Shown: positions 17,593 to 26,495, counted from the first letter of the stretch. The stretch is 44,276 nt of DNA from CAYLJO01 sp964383905 (GCA_964383905.1 CAYLJO010000020.1:1-44276); one strand, 5' to 3'. Notes: a model not told the origin generated them from the sequence alone. Translations and numbers: made by a program.

Positions 17593-17676
17593 ATTCGCGA
17601 TTGCTGATTGGAGGAGCCGCCTGGTAACCCCTTCCGATCGCAAATCTAAGGTCTAAACCACAGATCTGGTATCTCA
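17593..17676. repeat. Degenerate heptamer-type repeat region
   Basis: The 86-base gap between the radical SAM and glycosyltransferase genes is made largely of short units such as GCGATTG/CTGATTG on the left and CGCAAAT/CTAAGGT on the right, roughly 7-base spaced and partly complementary between the halves. It looks like a decayed member of the heptamer repeats seen elsewhere in the window. No promoter or clear ribosome site is visible. Confidence 0.4.
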
Positions 17677-18879
17677 ATGTTTCGTGCGCGGGTCCCAAAA
17701 ATCCTGATCATCTCTTCGGATACGGGCGGCGGCCACCGGTCGGCGGCCGCCGCCATAGTGGCCGGTGTGCAGCGATTCTTTCACGGCCAGTCTTATGCCG
17801 TACGTGTCGTGCGTGCCGTCGAAGAGTCGCATAGCATCACGGAGAAGCTGGTCCGCCTGTACAACTGGCTGCTGCGTAATAAGCAGCACTGGATGAAATA
17901 CCTTTACTGGGCCATCAATCGCTTACGCCCTGAAACCAGGGAATTTTTTTACGTGCGAACCGTGGGTTATCTGCGCGACCTTTTTGAACGCTGGTGCCCG
18001 CACGTTGTGGTGAGCGTGCACCCTTTGACACAGCATTTCATCGCACGTGTTCTCAAAGAGCTAAAACTGGCTGACAAAGTTCCACTCGTGACCGTTGTCA
18101 CAGACCCTTGCTACGGATTCTGGCGCGGTTGGGCGTGCGATGACGTGCGACTTTATCTGGTCGCGAGCCCGGAGGCCAAGCGACAGCTAATAGATTACGG
18201 GGTCGCACCCGAACGCATTAAGATCTCTGGAATGCCGGTGCATCCGAAATTTGAGTCCCCCGGTGAACATGCGGCGCAGGCGGCGCGCACCGCGCTCGGC
18301 CTTGATCCAGAGAAATTCACGGTTTTCGTCAACGCCGGTTGGGCCGGCGGCGGAAACATCCCCCACATTTTCCGCGAGCTGGTGCGCGGTGAGCTCGACG
18401 TGCAGGCGATATTTCTTGCCGGCAAAAACGAAAAGTTGCGCGCCGAGGCTGAATCGCTTGCCATGCAGGCTAAATTCCCGATCAAGGTCATCGGCTATTC
18501 CGATCAAATCGAGCAATTGATGAGCGCCGCCAGCGTGATGATCTCTAAACTCGGCGGGTTGACGACTTTCGAGGCCTTCGCCTGCAGGGTGCCGATCATT
18601 GCGGATGCGACCACTCCGCCGATGCCACAGGAAGCTGGCGCGGCGAGCCTGATCGCGAGGCGCGGGGCGGGGGTTCTACTCAGGCGCGCCACCGACATTG
18701 TGCCTGTGATTCGCCACCTGGTTGAAGACTCAAAGCATTATGCGGCGATGCGCGCTGCCACTGTCGGATTGGTCATCCCAAACTCGACCGGACAGATCGT
18801 CGAGGAGATTGCGGCGCTGATTCCGGCGCCGCTGATGGCGGGCGAAGAGCCGGTGCTGGTCGATGCGCACACTGTATAA
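17677..18879 (+). CDS. MGDG synthase-like / processive diacylglycerol glycosyltransferase (GT28)
   Basis: A 400-residue GT-B glycosyltransferase of the monogalactosyldiacylglycerol synthase / UgtP group, related to MurG. The N-terminus KILIISSDTGGGHRSAA is the acceptor-side glycine motif, with VVSVHPLTQHF and VVTDPCYGFWRGW in the N-domain, where MGDG synthases carry their lipid-binding region. The C-domain has VNAGWAGGG and the donor-binding stretch SKLGGLTTFEAFACRVPII. The family transfers Glc or Gal from UDP-sugar to diacylglycerol at the cytoplasmic membrane. The sugar and lipid cannot be deduced. The ATG at 17677 lacks a strong ribosome site. It sits between the radical SAM gene and an SDR and is followed by a terminator-like hairpin. 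Confidence 0.88.
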   Translation: MFRARVPKILIISSDTGGGHRSAAAAIVAGVQRFFHGQSYAVRVVRAVEESHSITEKLVRLYNWLLRNKQHWMKYLYWAINRLRPETREFFYVRTVGYLRDLFERWCPHVVVSVHPLTQHFIARVLKELKLADKVPLVTVVTDPCYGFWRGWACDDVRLYLVASPEAKRQLIDYGVAPERIKISGMPVHPKFESPGEHAAQAARTALGLDPEKFTVFVNAGWAGGGNIPHIFRELVRGELDVQAIFLAGKNEKLRAEAESLAMQAKFPIKVIGYSDQIEQLMSAASVMISKLGGLTTFEAFACRVPIIADATTPPMPQEAGAASLIARRGAGVLLRRATDIVPVIRHLVEDSKHYAAMRAATVGLVIPNSTGQIVEEIAALIPAPLMAGEEPVLVDAHTV

Positions 18880-18957
18880 GATGATCGGGTTTGTTGATGG
18901 CTGCACACGTTTTCGCGTTTAATCGGCCTGCGACAGCGACTCAGATACTCTATTTTG

Positions 18958-18988
18958 CCCGCTTTCGTTTGTCGAGGCGGGTTTTTTT
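18958..18988 (+). terminator. Terminator-like hairpin upstream of the SDR gene
   Basis: CCCGC at 18958-18962 pairs with GCGGG at 18977-18981, directly followed by seven T residues (18982-18988). It lies 78 bases after the glycosyltransferase stop and only 14 bases before the SDR GTG. The stem is short (5 bp, 14-base loop), so strength is uncertain. It could end the upstream transcript or act as an attenuator for the SDR gene. Confidence 0.5.
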
Positions 18989-19002
18989 GGGAGACCTCGA
19001 CG

Positions 19003-19746
19003 GTGAGCCTTTTACTTGAAGGAAAGCGCGCGTTCATTACGGGCGGCACACGTGGCATCGGCGCGGCGCTTTGTGACGTGTTCGCGCGTGAAGGCGCGGA
19101 CGTAGCTTTCAACTATAATTCGCGTGACGATCTTGCTGAAGAGGTTCATGGAAAAATCACCGCGCACGGCCGCCGCTCGCGCTCTTTTAAAATCTCCGTG
19201 ACGGATCGCGTCGGCTTAAAGAGAGTGACGCGAGAAATAGTTGAGCATTGGGGCGGGATAGACATCCTGGTCAACAATGCGGCGATCAATCGCGGTGACA
19301 ACTTCGCGACAACGACTGACCGCGCATGGGATGAGGTGATTGATACCAATATCAATGGCCTTTTCGCCGTCACAAAACCCATCTACAAGCAGATGATCCG
19401 GCAGCGAAAGGGAACTATTCTTAATATCACATCAATCGGGGCGATTCGGTCATTGCCCACCTCCGTGCATTACGCGACGACAAAGGCCGCCATGATCGGG
19501 TTTACGAAATGCCTGGCTCGCGAGGCCGGGACTTTCGGCATCAGCGTCAATGCCATCGCCGCCGGCATCTTTGATACGGAACTCGCGCAGGCCTTGCCAG
19601 AGCGCTGGCTGCAGATGCATCAATTCTGGGTCGGTCGCCTGGGACGACCGGAAGAGTTGGCTGAATATGCGTCGTTCATGGTGAGTGAACGCAATAGCTT
19701 TATGAACGGCGAGGTGGTCATCGTGGACGGCGGCGCTGTCACGTAA
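19003..19746 (+). CDS. SDR-family oxidoreductase (FabG-like)
   Basis: A 247-residue classical short-chain dehydrogenase/reductase. It has the cofactor motif TGGTRGIG, NNAA, the catalytic Ser in ITSIGAIRS and the YATTK pair (YxxxK), plus AxGIFDT and the C-terminal NGEVVIVDGG typical of FabG and 2-deoxy-gluconate or 3-oxoacyl reductases. The GTG at 19003 was taken because GGGAG lies nine bases upstream and MSLLLEGKRAFITGG is the usual N-terminus; the longer reading runs through the terminator-like hairpin. Substrate is unknown; the position behind a lipid glycosyltransferase makes a fatty-acid or sugar ketone possible. Confidence 0.87.
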   Translation: MSLLLEGKRAFITGGTRGIGAALCDVFAREGADVAFNYNSRDDLAEEVHGKITAHGRRSRSFKISVTDRVGLKRVTREIVEHWGGIDILVNNAAINRGDNFATTTDRAWDEVIDTNINGLFAVTKPIYKQMIRQRKGTILNITSIGAIRSLPTSVHYATTKAAMIGFTKCLAREAGTFGISVNAIAAGIFDTELAQALPERWLQMHQFWVGRLGRPEELAEYASFMVSERNSFMNGEVVIVDGGAVT

Positions 19747-19777
19747 GTGACTGTAGCGCCAAGCATAAGAGGGTTAA

Positions 19778-20809
19778 TTATTGACCTTTTTCAAGTGCGG
19801 CTAAGCGCGCTTCGAGGGCGCGAAGCGTACGCTGCAAGTGGCCGAGTTTTCTAAAAGCGGCCATGGCGCGGAGCGATTCCCGGTGCTCGAAGGCGGGAAC
19901 GCCGCCTGACAGCACTGAGCCGGCCGGAACGTCGAAGAAGACTCCGCTTTTAGCCATCAGCACCGCCTCGTCACCGATTGTCAGATGCCCGCCGACGCCC
20001 ACTTGTCCGGCAAGGATAGCGCGGCGACCGACGTGTGAGCTTCCGGCCAACCCTACCTGCCCGCACAGCAGCGTATCTTCGCCGACCGTACATGAGTGAC
20101 CGACCTGCACCAAATTATCAATCTTCACCCCACGGGCAATACGCGTTTCACCAACCGAGGCGCGATCTATCGTCGTCCCCGCACCTATCTCTACGTCGTC
20201 TTCGATGACGACGCGGCCCGTCTGTGGGATCTTCAACCAGCGTGCCTCTTCATCCTTCGCGTAACCGAAGCCGTCCGAGCCGATGACCGCATTGTTATGA
20301 ATAATGACGCGCTCGCCGAGTTGTGAGCCTTCGCGTATTGCCGCACCCGAATGAATGATCGAACCCGCGCCGATCCGCGCACCATCGTAAATCGTCGCGT
20401 TGGGGTAAATGCGGACGCCCGCGCCGATTTCAACCTCACGCCCGATAACGGCGGACGCGCCGATCGAGACATGATCGGCGATACGCGCAGTCGGATCAAT
20501 GACCGCCGCGGGATGAATGAACGGAGTAAAAGCCGGCTCAGGATGGAAGAGCCTCAACGCGCGCGTGTAAGCAAGGTATGGGTCGCGCGCGCGCAGGACG
20601 GCGATGTCTCTTGTGACCTCAACCCCATCGCCAACGTAAACGGCCGAAGCACGTGTCGTGCTCAGGTGCGGTGTATAGCGCGGGTTGGCGAGGAAAGTAA
20701 CCTGTCCTGGCACCGCATCATCTAACCCGGCCGCACCGCTTATTTCGATGTCGGCACTGTTTCCCTCGATGCGAGACCCGGTTCGGGCGGCGAGTTCTGT
20801 TAATTTCAT
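19778..20809 (-). CDS. lpxD: UDP-3-O-(3-hydroxyacyl)glucosamine N-acyltransferase
   Basis: A 343-residue LpxD, the third enzyme of lipid A synthesis, which N-acylates UDP-3-O-acyl-glucosamine in the cytoplasm. The N-terminal uridine-binding domain has AAGLDDAVPGQVTFLANPRY; the middle is a left-handed beta-helix of hexapeptide repeats (~residues 100-290). The catalytic region reads VQVGHSCTVGED, with the conserved His. A C-terminal helix rich in charged residues completes the trimer. The ATG at 20809 (MKLTELAARTG) is the family start; the reading to 20839 begins with TTG and adds an unconserved tail. It follows priA by about 60 bases and is far from other lpx genes, at least within this window. 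Confidence 0.94.
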   Translation of the reverse strand: MKLTELAARTGSRIEGNSADIEISGAAGLDDAVPGQVTFLANPRYTPHLSTTRASAVYVGDGVEVTRDIAVLRARDPYLAYTRALRLFHPEPAFTPFIHPAAVIDPTARIADHVSIGASAVIGREVEIGAGVRIYPNATIYDGARIGAGSIIHSGAAIREGSQLGERVIIHNNAVIGSDGFGYAKDEEARWLKIPQTGRVVIEDDVEIGAGTTIDRASVGETRIARGVKIDNLVQVGHSCTVGEDTLLCGQVGLAGSSHVGRRAILAGQVGVGGHLTIGDEAVLMAKSGVFFDVPAGSVLSGGVPAFEHRESLRAMAAFRKLGHLQRTLRALEARLAALEKGQ

Positions 20810-20868
20810 GACGGGGAGTGTAGCGCAGGCGACGGCCAACGCGCACGTCTCGGTTCGGCCGAGAAATA

Positions 20869-23403
20869 CTACATGAGATTGACCGGATCAATCTCAATAT
20901 TGACGCAGTGCAGGTCAAAACCACGGGCAGCCGTTTGTGCCAGTGCGAGGTCAATCACTTCGCGCAGGTGCGGCCGGCTGCGCGATTTGATCAGCAGTTG
21001 GATGCGATGCTCCCCGCGCAGGCGGGCGAGCGGCGCCGGCGCGGGGCCGAGTAAGTGGCAGCGGCGCTCCCGGTTTGCTTCTTCTAAAGCTTTCTTGATC
21101 TCCGCGGCAGCGGCCTGTACTTTTGTCAAATCATCACCATGGGCGAGTAGCGAGGCGAGAACGACAAACGGCGGGTAGCTCAAGCTCTTGCGGTAGCGGA
21201 TCTCTTCGTTGTAAAAGCCGGTGTAGTCTTGTGCGCAGGCATGCTTCAAAGCGTAGTGTTTGGGGTGGTAGGTCTGGATCAATACACGGCCCGTCCGGCT
21301 TCCGCGTCCGGCGCGACCGGCCACCTGCGTAATCAACTGGAAAGTCCTTTCGGCGGAGCGGAAGTCCGGCAGAGACAATCCGGCATCAATGGAGACCACG
21401 CCGACCAGCGTCACGTTTGGAAAATCATGGCCTTTGGCGAGCATCTGCGTACCGACCAGCATATCCAGTTGGCCCGCGCCGAATTCCAGAATCGCCCGCT
21501 CAAAAAGGCGGCGGCGCGAAACTGTGTCGCGGTCAAGCCGCGCGATGCGTAGCGCCGGATAGCGCCGCCGCAGCATCTCCTCAATTTGCTCTGTGCCCTC
21601 GCCTACATAGTAAATATATTTGCCGGAGCACGAAGGACATTTTGATGGTGCGTGCCGCCGGTGATTGCAGTAGTGGCAGATGAGACTCATCTCGCCGCGG
21701 TGGTAGGTGAGCGTCACGTCGCAGTTCGGGCAATGTATCGACTCGCCGCATGAACGGCACAATACGAAGCTGGAGTAGCCGCGACGGTTAAGCAGGATGA
21801 TCGATTGTTCGCCCCGCGCATGCGTCTCTTCAATCGCCTTAAGGAGTTGTTCGGAAAAGACTTCCGGGCGTCCGTGGCGCGCGAAGACTTCACGCATATC
21901 GATGATTTCGGCGCGCGCCATCGCTCGATTAGCGATTCTCTTCGGCAGTTGCAGGTAGCGGTATTTGCCGCCCTGCGCGTTGTGAAATGATTCTAACGAG
22001 GGCGTGGCCGATCCGAGCACGACCACGGCCGAGCTCTCACGCGCGCGCATAATTGCCGTGTCGCGTCCGTTGTAATAAGGTGATTCTTGCTGCCGGTAAG
22101 AGGTCTCATGCTCTTCATCGATAATGATGATGCCGAGGTCGGCGACAGGCGTGAAGACCGCCGAGCGTGTGCCGATCACCACGCGCGCTTCGCCTTTTTT
22201 CAAACGGCTCCATTCGTCGAAACGCTCTCCGGTTGTGAGAGACGAATGGAAGATCGCCACCTGATCGCCGAAGTGCGCGCGCAGGCGGCGCGAAAAAAAG
22301 GGCGTCAGCGCAATCTCCGGCACAAGCATCATCGCCGCGCGGCCGCCGCGCAGTGCCGCGCTCATCGCGCGAATATACACTTCCGTTTTGCCGCTGCCCG
22401 TGACCCCGTGCAAAAGAAAGGCCGCATAGCAACCGTCTTTGATCGGGGCTTCGATCTCGCTTAAAGCGGAAGCCTGCGCCGCAGTCAACTCAAACCCTTC
22501 TGCCTGAGGCAGCGTGGCGCCGGCGAGCGGGTCGCGGCGGACCTCCTGGACGAATACTTCAACGACGCGTCGTTTCTCCAGCGTCTGAATGGTCGAGGCG
22601 CTCACGTCTGCGGTTTCCAATAAGTTTGCAAACGGCATCTCGCCGCCTTCCGCGATGAGTGCCCCGATGATCCGCTGCTGCGCCGGCGAGAATGGGCGCG
22701 CTCCTTTTGATTCGATATGTTCTTGGGGCGGCAGAAGGCGGACGGCTTTACGTCGCTTCGCTCTGGCCAGTACAGAGCGTGCGCGGTGCGACAGCTTGAT
22801 CCAACCGGCGCGTTCCAGCTCGCGCGCGATAGCCGAGGCGCGAGTTTCGCCGACGTGACGGGCGACGATGCGGAGGCTTACCTCGCCATCGTCAGCGACG
22901 AGGCGCAGGGTACGTGCTTTCGCCGTGGCCGTGCGATTGATCGGCAGTCGCGCGAGCTCATCGCGCCCTTCGGGCGTGATTGAAAGGATTTGGTCGACGG
23001 TCGCATTTAGTCCGGCAGGCAGCGCGGCCTTTAAAACTTCACCCCACGGCGCGGCATAATACTCGGCGACCCACCGCGTGATCTCCAGGACCTCCGGCGT
23101 CAGGAGCGGTTCGGCGTCGAGCAATTCTTCCGCATCCTTGAGGTCGGCTTCATCCACGTCCGCGCCCGGATCGAGCGTTTGGAGCAGCGCCACGACGTAG
23201 CCTGTGATGCGCTTGCGCCCGAAGGGAACGAGCAGGCGCGACCCCAGCCGCGTTTCACCGCGTAGCGCGAGCGGCAATCGATATGTAAACGTCTGCATTA
23301 CGCGCAACGGGACGGCGACTTCCGCATACCGCGGCGTGGAAGTTTGCACACCCACCCCTTGCGCATTTTTAACAATACCTGTCGAAGTTGCGGAATGCTG
23401 CAC
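20869..23403 (-). CDS. priA: Primosomal protein N' (replication restart helicase PriA)
   Basis: PriA, the 3'-to-5' helicase that reloads the replisome at stalled forks. The N-terminal DNA-binding domain begins RYAEVAVPLRVMQTFTYRLP. Walker A is HGVTGSGKTEVYIRA and Walker B IIIDEEHETSYRQQ. The zinc-binding insert carries eight cysteines in CRSCGESIHCPNC and CHYCNHRRHAPSKCPSC. The helicase C part has GTQMLAKGHDFPNVTLV and QVAGRAGRG. At 844 residues it is near the upper usual length. The drawn GTG gives 844 residues; an in-frame GTG at 23349, preceded by AAGGGG, is a good alternative. It is downstream of coaBC and two UDG genes; coaBC-priA neighbourhoods are common in bacteria. Confidence 0.94.
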   Translation of the reverse strand: MQHSATSTGIVKNAQGVGVQTSTPRYAEVAVPLRVMQTFTYRLPLALRGETRLGSRLLVPFGRKRITGYVVALLQTLDPGADVDEADLKDAEELLDAEPLLTPEVLEITRWVAEYYAAPWGEVLKAALPAGLNATVDQILSITPEGRDELARLPINRTATAKARTLRLVADDGEVSLRIVARHVGETRASAIARELERAGWIKLSHRARSVLARAKRRKAVRLLPPQEHIESKGARPFSPAQQRIIGALIAEGGEMPFANLLETADVSASTIQTLEKRRVVEVFVQEVRRDPLAGATLPQAEGFELTAAQASALSEIEAPIKDGCYAAFLLHGVTGSGKTEVYIRAMSAALRGGRAAMMLVPEIALTPFFSRRLRAHFGDQVAIFHSSLTTGERFDEWSRLKKGEARVVIGTRSAVFTPVADLGIIIIDEEHETSYRQQESPYYNGRDTAIMRARESSAVVVLGSATPSLESFHNAQGGKYRYLQLPKRIANRAMARAEIIDMREVFARHGRPEVFSEQLLKAIEETHARGEQSIILLNRRGYSSFVLCRSCGESIHCPNCDVTLTYHRGEMSLICHYCNHRRHAPSKCPSCSGKYIYYVGEGTEQIEEMLRRRYPALRIARLDRDTVSRRRLFERAILEFGAGQLDMLVGTQMLAKGHDFPNVTLVGVVSIDAGLSLPDFRSAERTFQLITQVAGRAGRGSRTGRVLIQTYHPKHYALKHACAQDYTGFYNEEIRYRKSLSYPPFVVLASLLAHGDDLTKVQAAAAEIKKALEEANRERRCHLLGPAPAPLARLRGEHRIQLLIKSRSRPHLREVIDLALAQTAARGFDLHCVNIEIDPVNLM

Positions 23404-23480
23404 GATAAGTAAAGTTAACGTGAAGTGAGAAAAAGGGGAAGTACAGAGCTTTCAGATTTACGGCGGCATGACGAGGGTGT

Positions 23481-24077
23481 TCAAAGTGAAGAGAGAAACG
23501 CGCGCACCTTTTTCATATCTTCCCACACCTCGCGCTTCTTTGTCGGATCGCGTAAGAGATAGGCGGGATTGAACGTCGGCATCAGATGCATGCCGTTATA
23601 ATCGTGAAACTGCCCGCGCATTTGGGAGATCGGCTTCTTGGTTCGCAGGAGGGCGCGCGTCGGCGTGTTGCCGAAAGCGATGATCACGGCCGGGCGCACG
23701 GCGGCAATCTCGCGATGAAGATAAGGGATGAAGAATGAGAGTACGTCAGACGTTATTTCATCGCCGGTTGAAATGAACTTAACGGTGTTGGTAAGATAGC
23801 AATCGCCCCGCTTGAGATTGATGGCTCCGAGAATGCGCTCCAGCATCTGGCCCGCCGGCCCCATGAACGGCCTGCCCGAATCAACGTCCGGGGGCCCGGG
23901 CGACTCTCCCACCACGGCCACACGCGACCCAACCTCACCCTCGCCGAGGATAAAAATCCGATCCGCGAATTGCGGCATTGCTTTCGCGCGGCGCAGGAGC
24001 TCGGCATTGATTCCCTCCAGCGTCTCGTTAGATTCCGGTGGCGTCTCGTCGAAGAGAGATGATTGTGAATCATTCAT
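23481..24077 (-). CDS. Divergent family-4-like uracil-DNA glycosylase paralogue lacking Fe-S cysteines
   Basis: About 198 residues, clearly homologous along its length to the UDG encoded just upstream: GESPGPPDVDSGRPFMGPAGQML, CYLTNTVKF, PAVIIAFGNT, ISQMRGQFHDYNG and PTFNPAYLLRDPTKKREVWEDMKKVR align one to one. However, the four cluster cysteines of family 4 are gone (a single Cys remains, in GDCYLT), and the motif normally HPA reads NPA. The start at 24077 (MNDSQSSLF) was chosen because the 19 residues before it look non-coding; an ATG at 24134 is possible. No clear ribosome site. It may be a glycosylase with changed substrate or a regulatory/inactive copy; this cannot be decided from sequence. 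Confidence 0.85.
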   Translation of the reverse strand: MNDSQSSLFDETPPESNETLEGINAELLRRAKAMPQFADRIFILGEGEVGSRVAVVGESPGPPDVDSGRPFMGPAGQMLERILGAINLKRGDCYLTNTVKFISTGDEITSDVLSFFIPYLHREIAAVRPAVIIAFGNTPTRALLRTKKPISQMRGQFHDYNGMHLMPTFNPAYLLRDPTKKREVWEDMKKVRAFLSSL

Positions 24078-24152
24078 AGAAGAAATGATGAACGACGAGC
24101 ACCGCAGCGATAGCAGAAAACGCCTGCCTTTCATTCATTGTTGCGGCGTTGA

Positions 24153-25121
24153 TCACTTGTCTTCCCGCTTGCCGTCAAGATAATCACGCACTTTCTTCAT
24201 ATCTTCCCACGCCTCACGTTTCTTTGAGGGATCACGCAGAAGGTAGGCGGGGTGGAACGTCGGCATGACTTTGATGCCATAATAGTCTTGAAACTGGCCG
24301 CGCAATTTGGTGATGCCCTCCTTCGTATCGAGCAGGTTTTTCATCGCGGTGTTGCCAAGCACGACGATCACTTCGGGCCTGACGACGGCTATCTCTCGAA
24401 GCAGAAATGGCTTGCATGTCGCCGCTTCGGCGGGCGTCGGGGTGCGATTCTGTGGCGGGCGGCAGCGATTGACATTGCCGATTAATACGTCCTCGCGCCT
24501 CATACCGATGGCTTCGATGATCTTATTAAGGAGCTGACCTGCGCGACCGACGAAGGGGCGTGCCTGCGCGTCTTCGTCTGCGCCGGGCGCTTCGCCGATA
24601 AACATCAAGCGAGCCTTCGGATTGCCCTCGGTATTGACGACGTGCGTGCGGCTCTGGTGGAGCGGGCAGCGCGTGCATTCGCCGATGTCCCTGTGTATAT
24701 CTTCGAGCGTTTCGCCGGGGCGCGGCAGGCTCGCTTCGTCTTTCGGCGTGATCTCGCCGAATAGAGTCTCCTGCGGCGGCGGCTCAAAACTCCCGTCTCT
24801 TTTGGCCCTTCGATTTACCATCTCTTTTTGCCCTGATACTGTGTCGGATACGCTTTCTGAGGTTGAATGAGAGACCATATTTCGCGGCGAGATATCCGCT
24901 TCGGCGGCTGCCGCGGCGTTACGCCGAAGCGCCGCGTTCCTTGCGGTCGTCAAAGCTTCTGATCTCTTTCCCCTCATGAACGGCGCAGATGAGGGCTGCG
25001 GCTCCTGACCACTCACCGCCGCTTCCACGCCTTCAACGCCGAGTTCACCAAGATAAGTGAGATACTCGTGGATGTCTTCCGTTAGCTTGCGTAGTTCACC
25101 CGAATAAGATTCCGCTGCCAT
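24153..25121 (-). CDS. Uracil-DNA glycosylase, family 4 (4Fe-4S)
   Basis: A 322-residue uracil-DNA glycosylase that excises uracil from deaminated DNA. After an N-terminal helical part (~residues 1-35, MAAESYSGELRKLTEDIHEYL) and a poorly conserved linker, the catalytic domain has the cluster cysteines CTRC near its start and NRCRPP...C further on, motif A GEAPGADED, PFVGRAGQLL and motif B HPAYLL with the catalytic His. The linker makes it longer than minimal family-4 enzymes (~200). The ATG at 25121 was chosen because the helical N-terminus begins there. It lies 57 bases after coaBC and 75 bases before the Fe-S-less paralogue, all on one strand. Confidence 0.92.
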   Translation of the reverse strand: MAAESYSGELRKLTEDIHEYLTYLGELGVEGVEAAVSGQEPQPSSAPFMRGKRSEALTTARNAALRRNAAAAAEADISPRNMVSHSTSESVSDTVSGQKEMVNRRAKRDGSFEPPPQETLFGEITPKDEASLPRPGETLEDIHRDIGECTRCPLHQSRTHVVNTEGNPKARLMFIGEAPGADEDAQARPFVGRAGQLLNKIIEAIGMRREDVLIGNVNRCRPPQNRTPTPAEAATCKPFLLREIAVVRPEVIVVLGNTAMKNLLDTKEGITKLRGQFQDYYGIKVMPTFHPAYLLRDPSKKREAWEDMKKVRDYLDGKREDK

Positions 25122-25178
25122 GTGATCGATTAACCGCACCGTTAACGAAGAATGATGAAATGTCAATCCATATTGTGG

Positions 25179-26495
25179 TTATTCCACGGCTACAGTCCCG
25201 GGAAGTTCACCTCCGCTGAGTGTTGAAGATGTTCGGCCTTCGTCGTCCTTCGCGCCAAGGCGGCGCAGGCGTACGACCTCATCCAGAATACGGTGTGCCA
25301 CATTGAGTTTTGACATCACCGGTAGCTCGGCGGGCGTCGCTTGATCGCGCGCCATCAGCGTCACCACGTTGGTAGCAGTATCAAAACCGGCGCCCTCGCG
25401 TGTGATGTCGTTAGCGACAATGATATCAAGACGTTTCCGCTCAAGCTTCTCGCGCGCATGACGCAGGAGATCGTTTGTTTCGGCAGCGAAACCGACGACG
25501 AGCATTCCGTCAGACCTCCGGCCGGCCACCTCCGCAAGGATGTCCGGCGTGTGCTCGAGCTTGAGCGTTAACCCGGATGAAGACTTCTTGATCTTCTGAC
25601 GAGAGCGCTCAGCCGGGCGGTAATCGGAGACCGCCGCCGCGCTAATGAAAATCGTTGACTCCGTTATTTCATTCATCACGACAGCGCGCATCTCTTCCGC
25701 CGAAATGGCTCGCAAAAGGCGGACGTGCGCGGGCGGTGGCACAGTGGTTGAAGCCGCCACGACCGTAACTTCACCCCCGCGCGCATGCGCCGCTTCCGCA
25801 AGCGCGAACCCCATGCGGCCGGAGGAACGGTTAGAAAGAAAACGCACCGGATCAATCTCTTCACGCGTTGCGCCCGCCGTAATCAGTACGCGTTCACCTA
25901 TCATGTCAAGGGATGGCCGGCGCTTTGTGTCGCGGAGGATCTCGAGTGCAGCTGCGACGATTCCGTCCGGCTCGCTCAAACGCCCCGGCCCGATCGAGCC
26001 GCACGCCATTTCGCCCGCGTCGGGTTCAACGAGCCGCACGCCATCAGCGCGCAGTTGCCGCAGGTTGCGTTGGGTTGCCGGATGATTCCACATGGCCGGG
26101 TTCATCGCCGGAGCGATCAGGACCGGCGCAGTCGAGGCGAGATAAGTCGAGGTGAGAAAATCGTCGGCCACGCCGGTAGCGAATTTAGCGATAATGTTGG
26201 CTGTCGCCGGCGCGACGAGAAGCAGGTCGGCGGTCTGCGAGAACGTGATGTGTGCGATCGGGTCAGGATTGTCCGGCGCGTAATCATCTACCACCACGTG
26301 CGCGCCCGAAAGCGCCCGAAAGGTGAGCGGCTGGACAAACTCGCGAGCGCGCTCGGTCATCGCAACACGCACAACGCACCCGGCGCGTTGCAAACCGCGC
26401 AAGACCTCTACGGCTTTGTAGGCAGCGATGCCACCGCTTACGCCGAGCGCAACTCGCCAGCGCATCCCCTCTTGTGCCGTATAATCCTCTACCAT
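25179..26495 (-). CDS. coaBC: Bifunctional phosphopantothenoylcysteine decarboxylase / phosphopantothenate--cysteine ligase
   Basis: A 438-residue CoaBC that makes 4'-phosphopantetheine for CoA. The N-terminal flavoprotein decarboxylase half (CoaC) has GVSGGIAAYKAVE, the active-site His in IAHITFS, APAMNPAMWNHPA with the conserved Asn, and the flexible-flap Cys in EMACGSIGPGRL. The C-terminal ligase half (CoaB) has ITAGATREEIDPVRFLSNRSSGRMG, AAAVSDYRP and IVANDIT. The ATG at 26495 follows GGTG with five bases spacing; a second ATG (MRWRVALGVSGG, ten codons in) is also plausible and follows a GGGG run. It heads the run of co-oriented genes ending in lpxD. The usual partner rpoZ is not upstream. 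Confidence 0.94.
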   Translation of the reverse strand: MVEDYTAQEGMRWRVALGVSGGIAAYKAVEVLRGLQRAGCVVRVAMTERAREFVQPLTFRALSGAHVVVDDYAPDNPDPIAHITFSQTADLLLVAPATANIIAKFATGVADDFLTSTYLASTAPVLIAPAMNPAMWNHPATQRNLRQLRADGVRLVEPDAGEMACGSIGPGRLSEPDGIVAAALEILRDTKRRPSLDMIGERVLITAGATREEIDPVRFLSNRSSGRMGFALAEAAHARGGEVTVVAASTTVPPPAHVRLLRAISAEEMRAVVMNEITESTIFISAAAVSDYRPAERSRQKIKKSSSGLTLKLEHTPDILAEVAGRRSDGMLVVGFAAETNDLLRHAREKLERKRLDIIVANDITREGAGFDTATNVVTLMARDQATPAELPVMSKLNVAHRILDEVVRLRRLGAKDDEGRTSSTLSGGELPGTVAVE

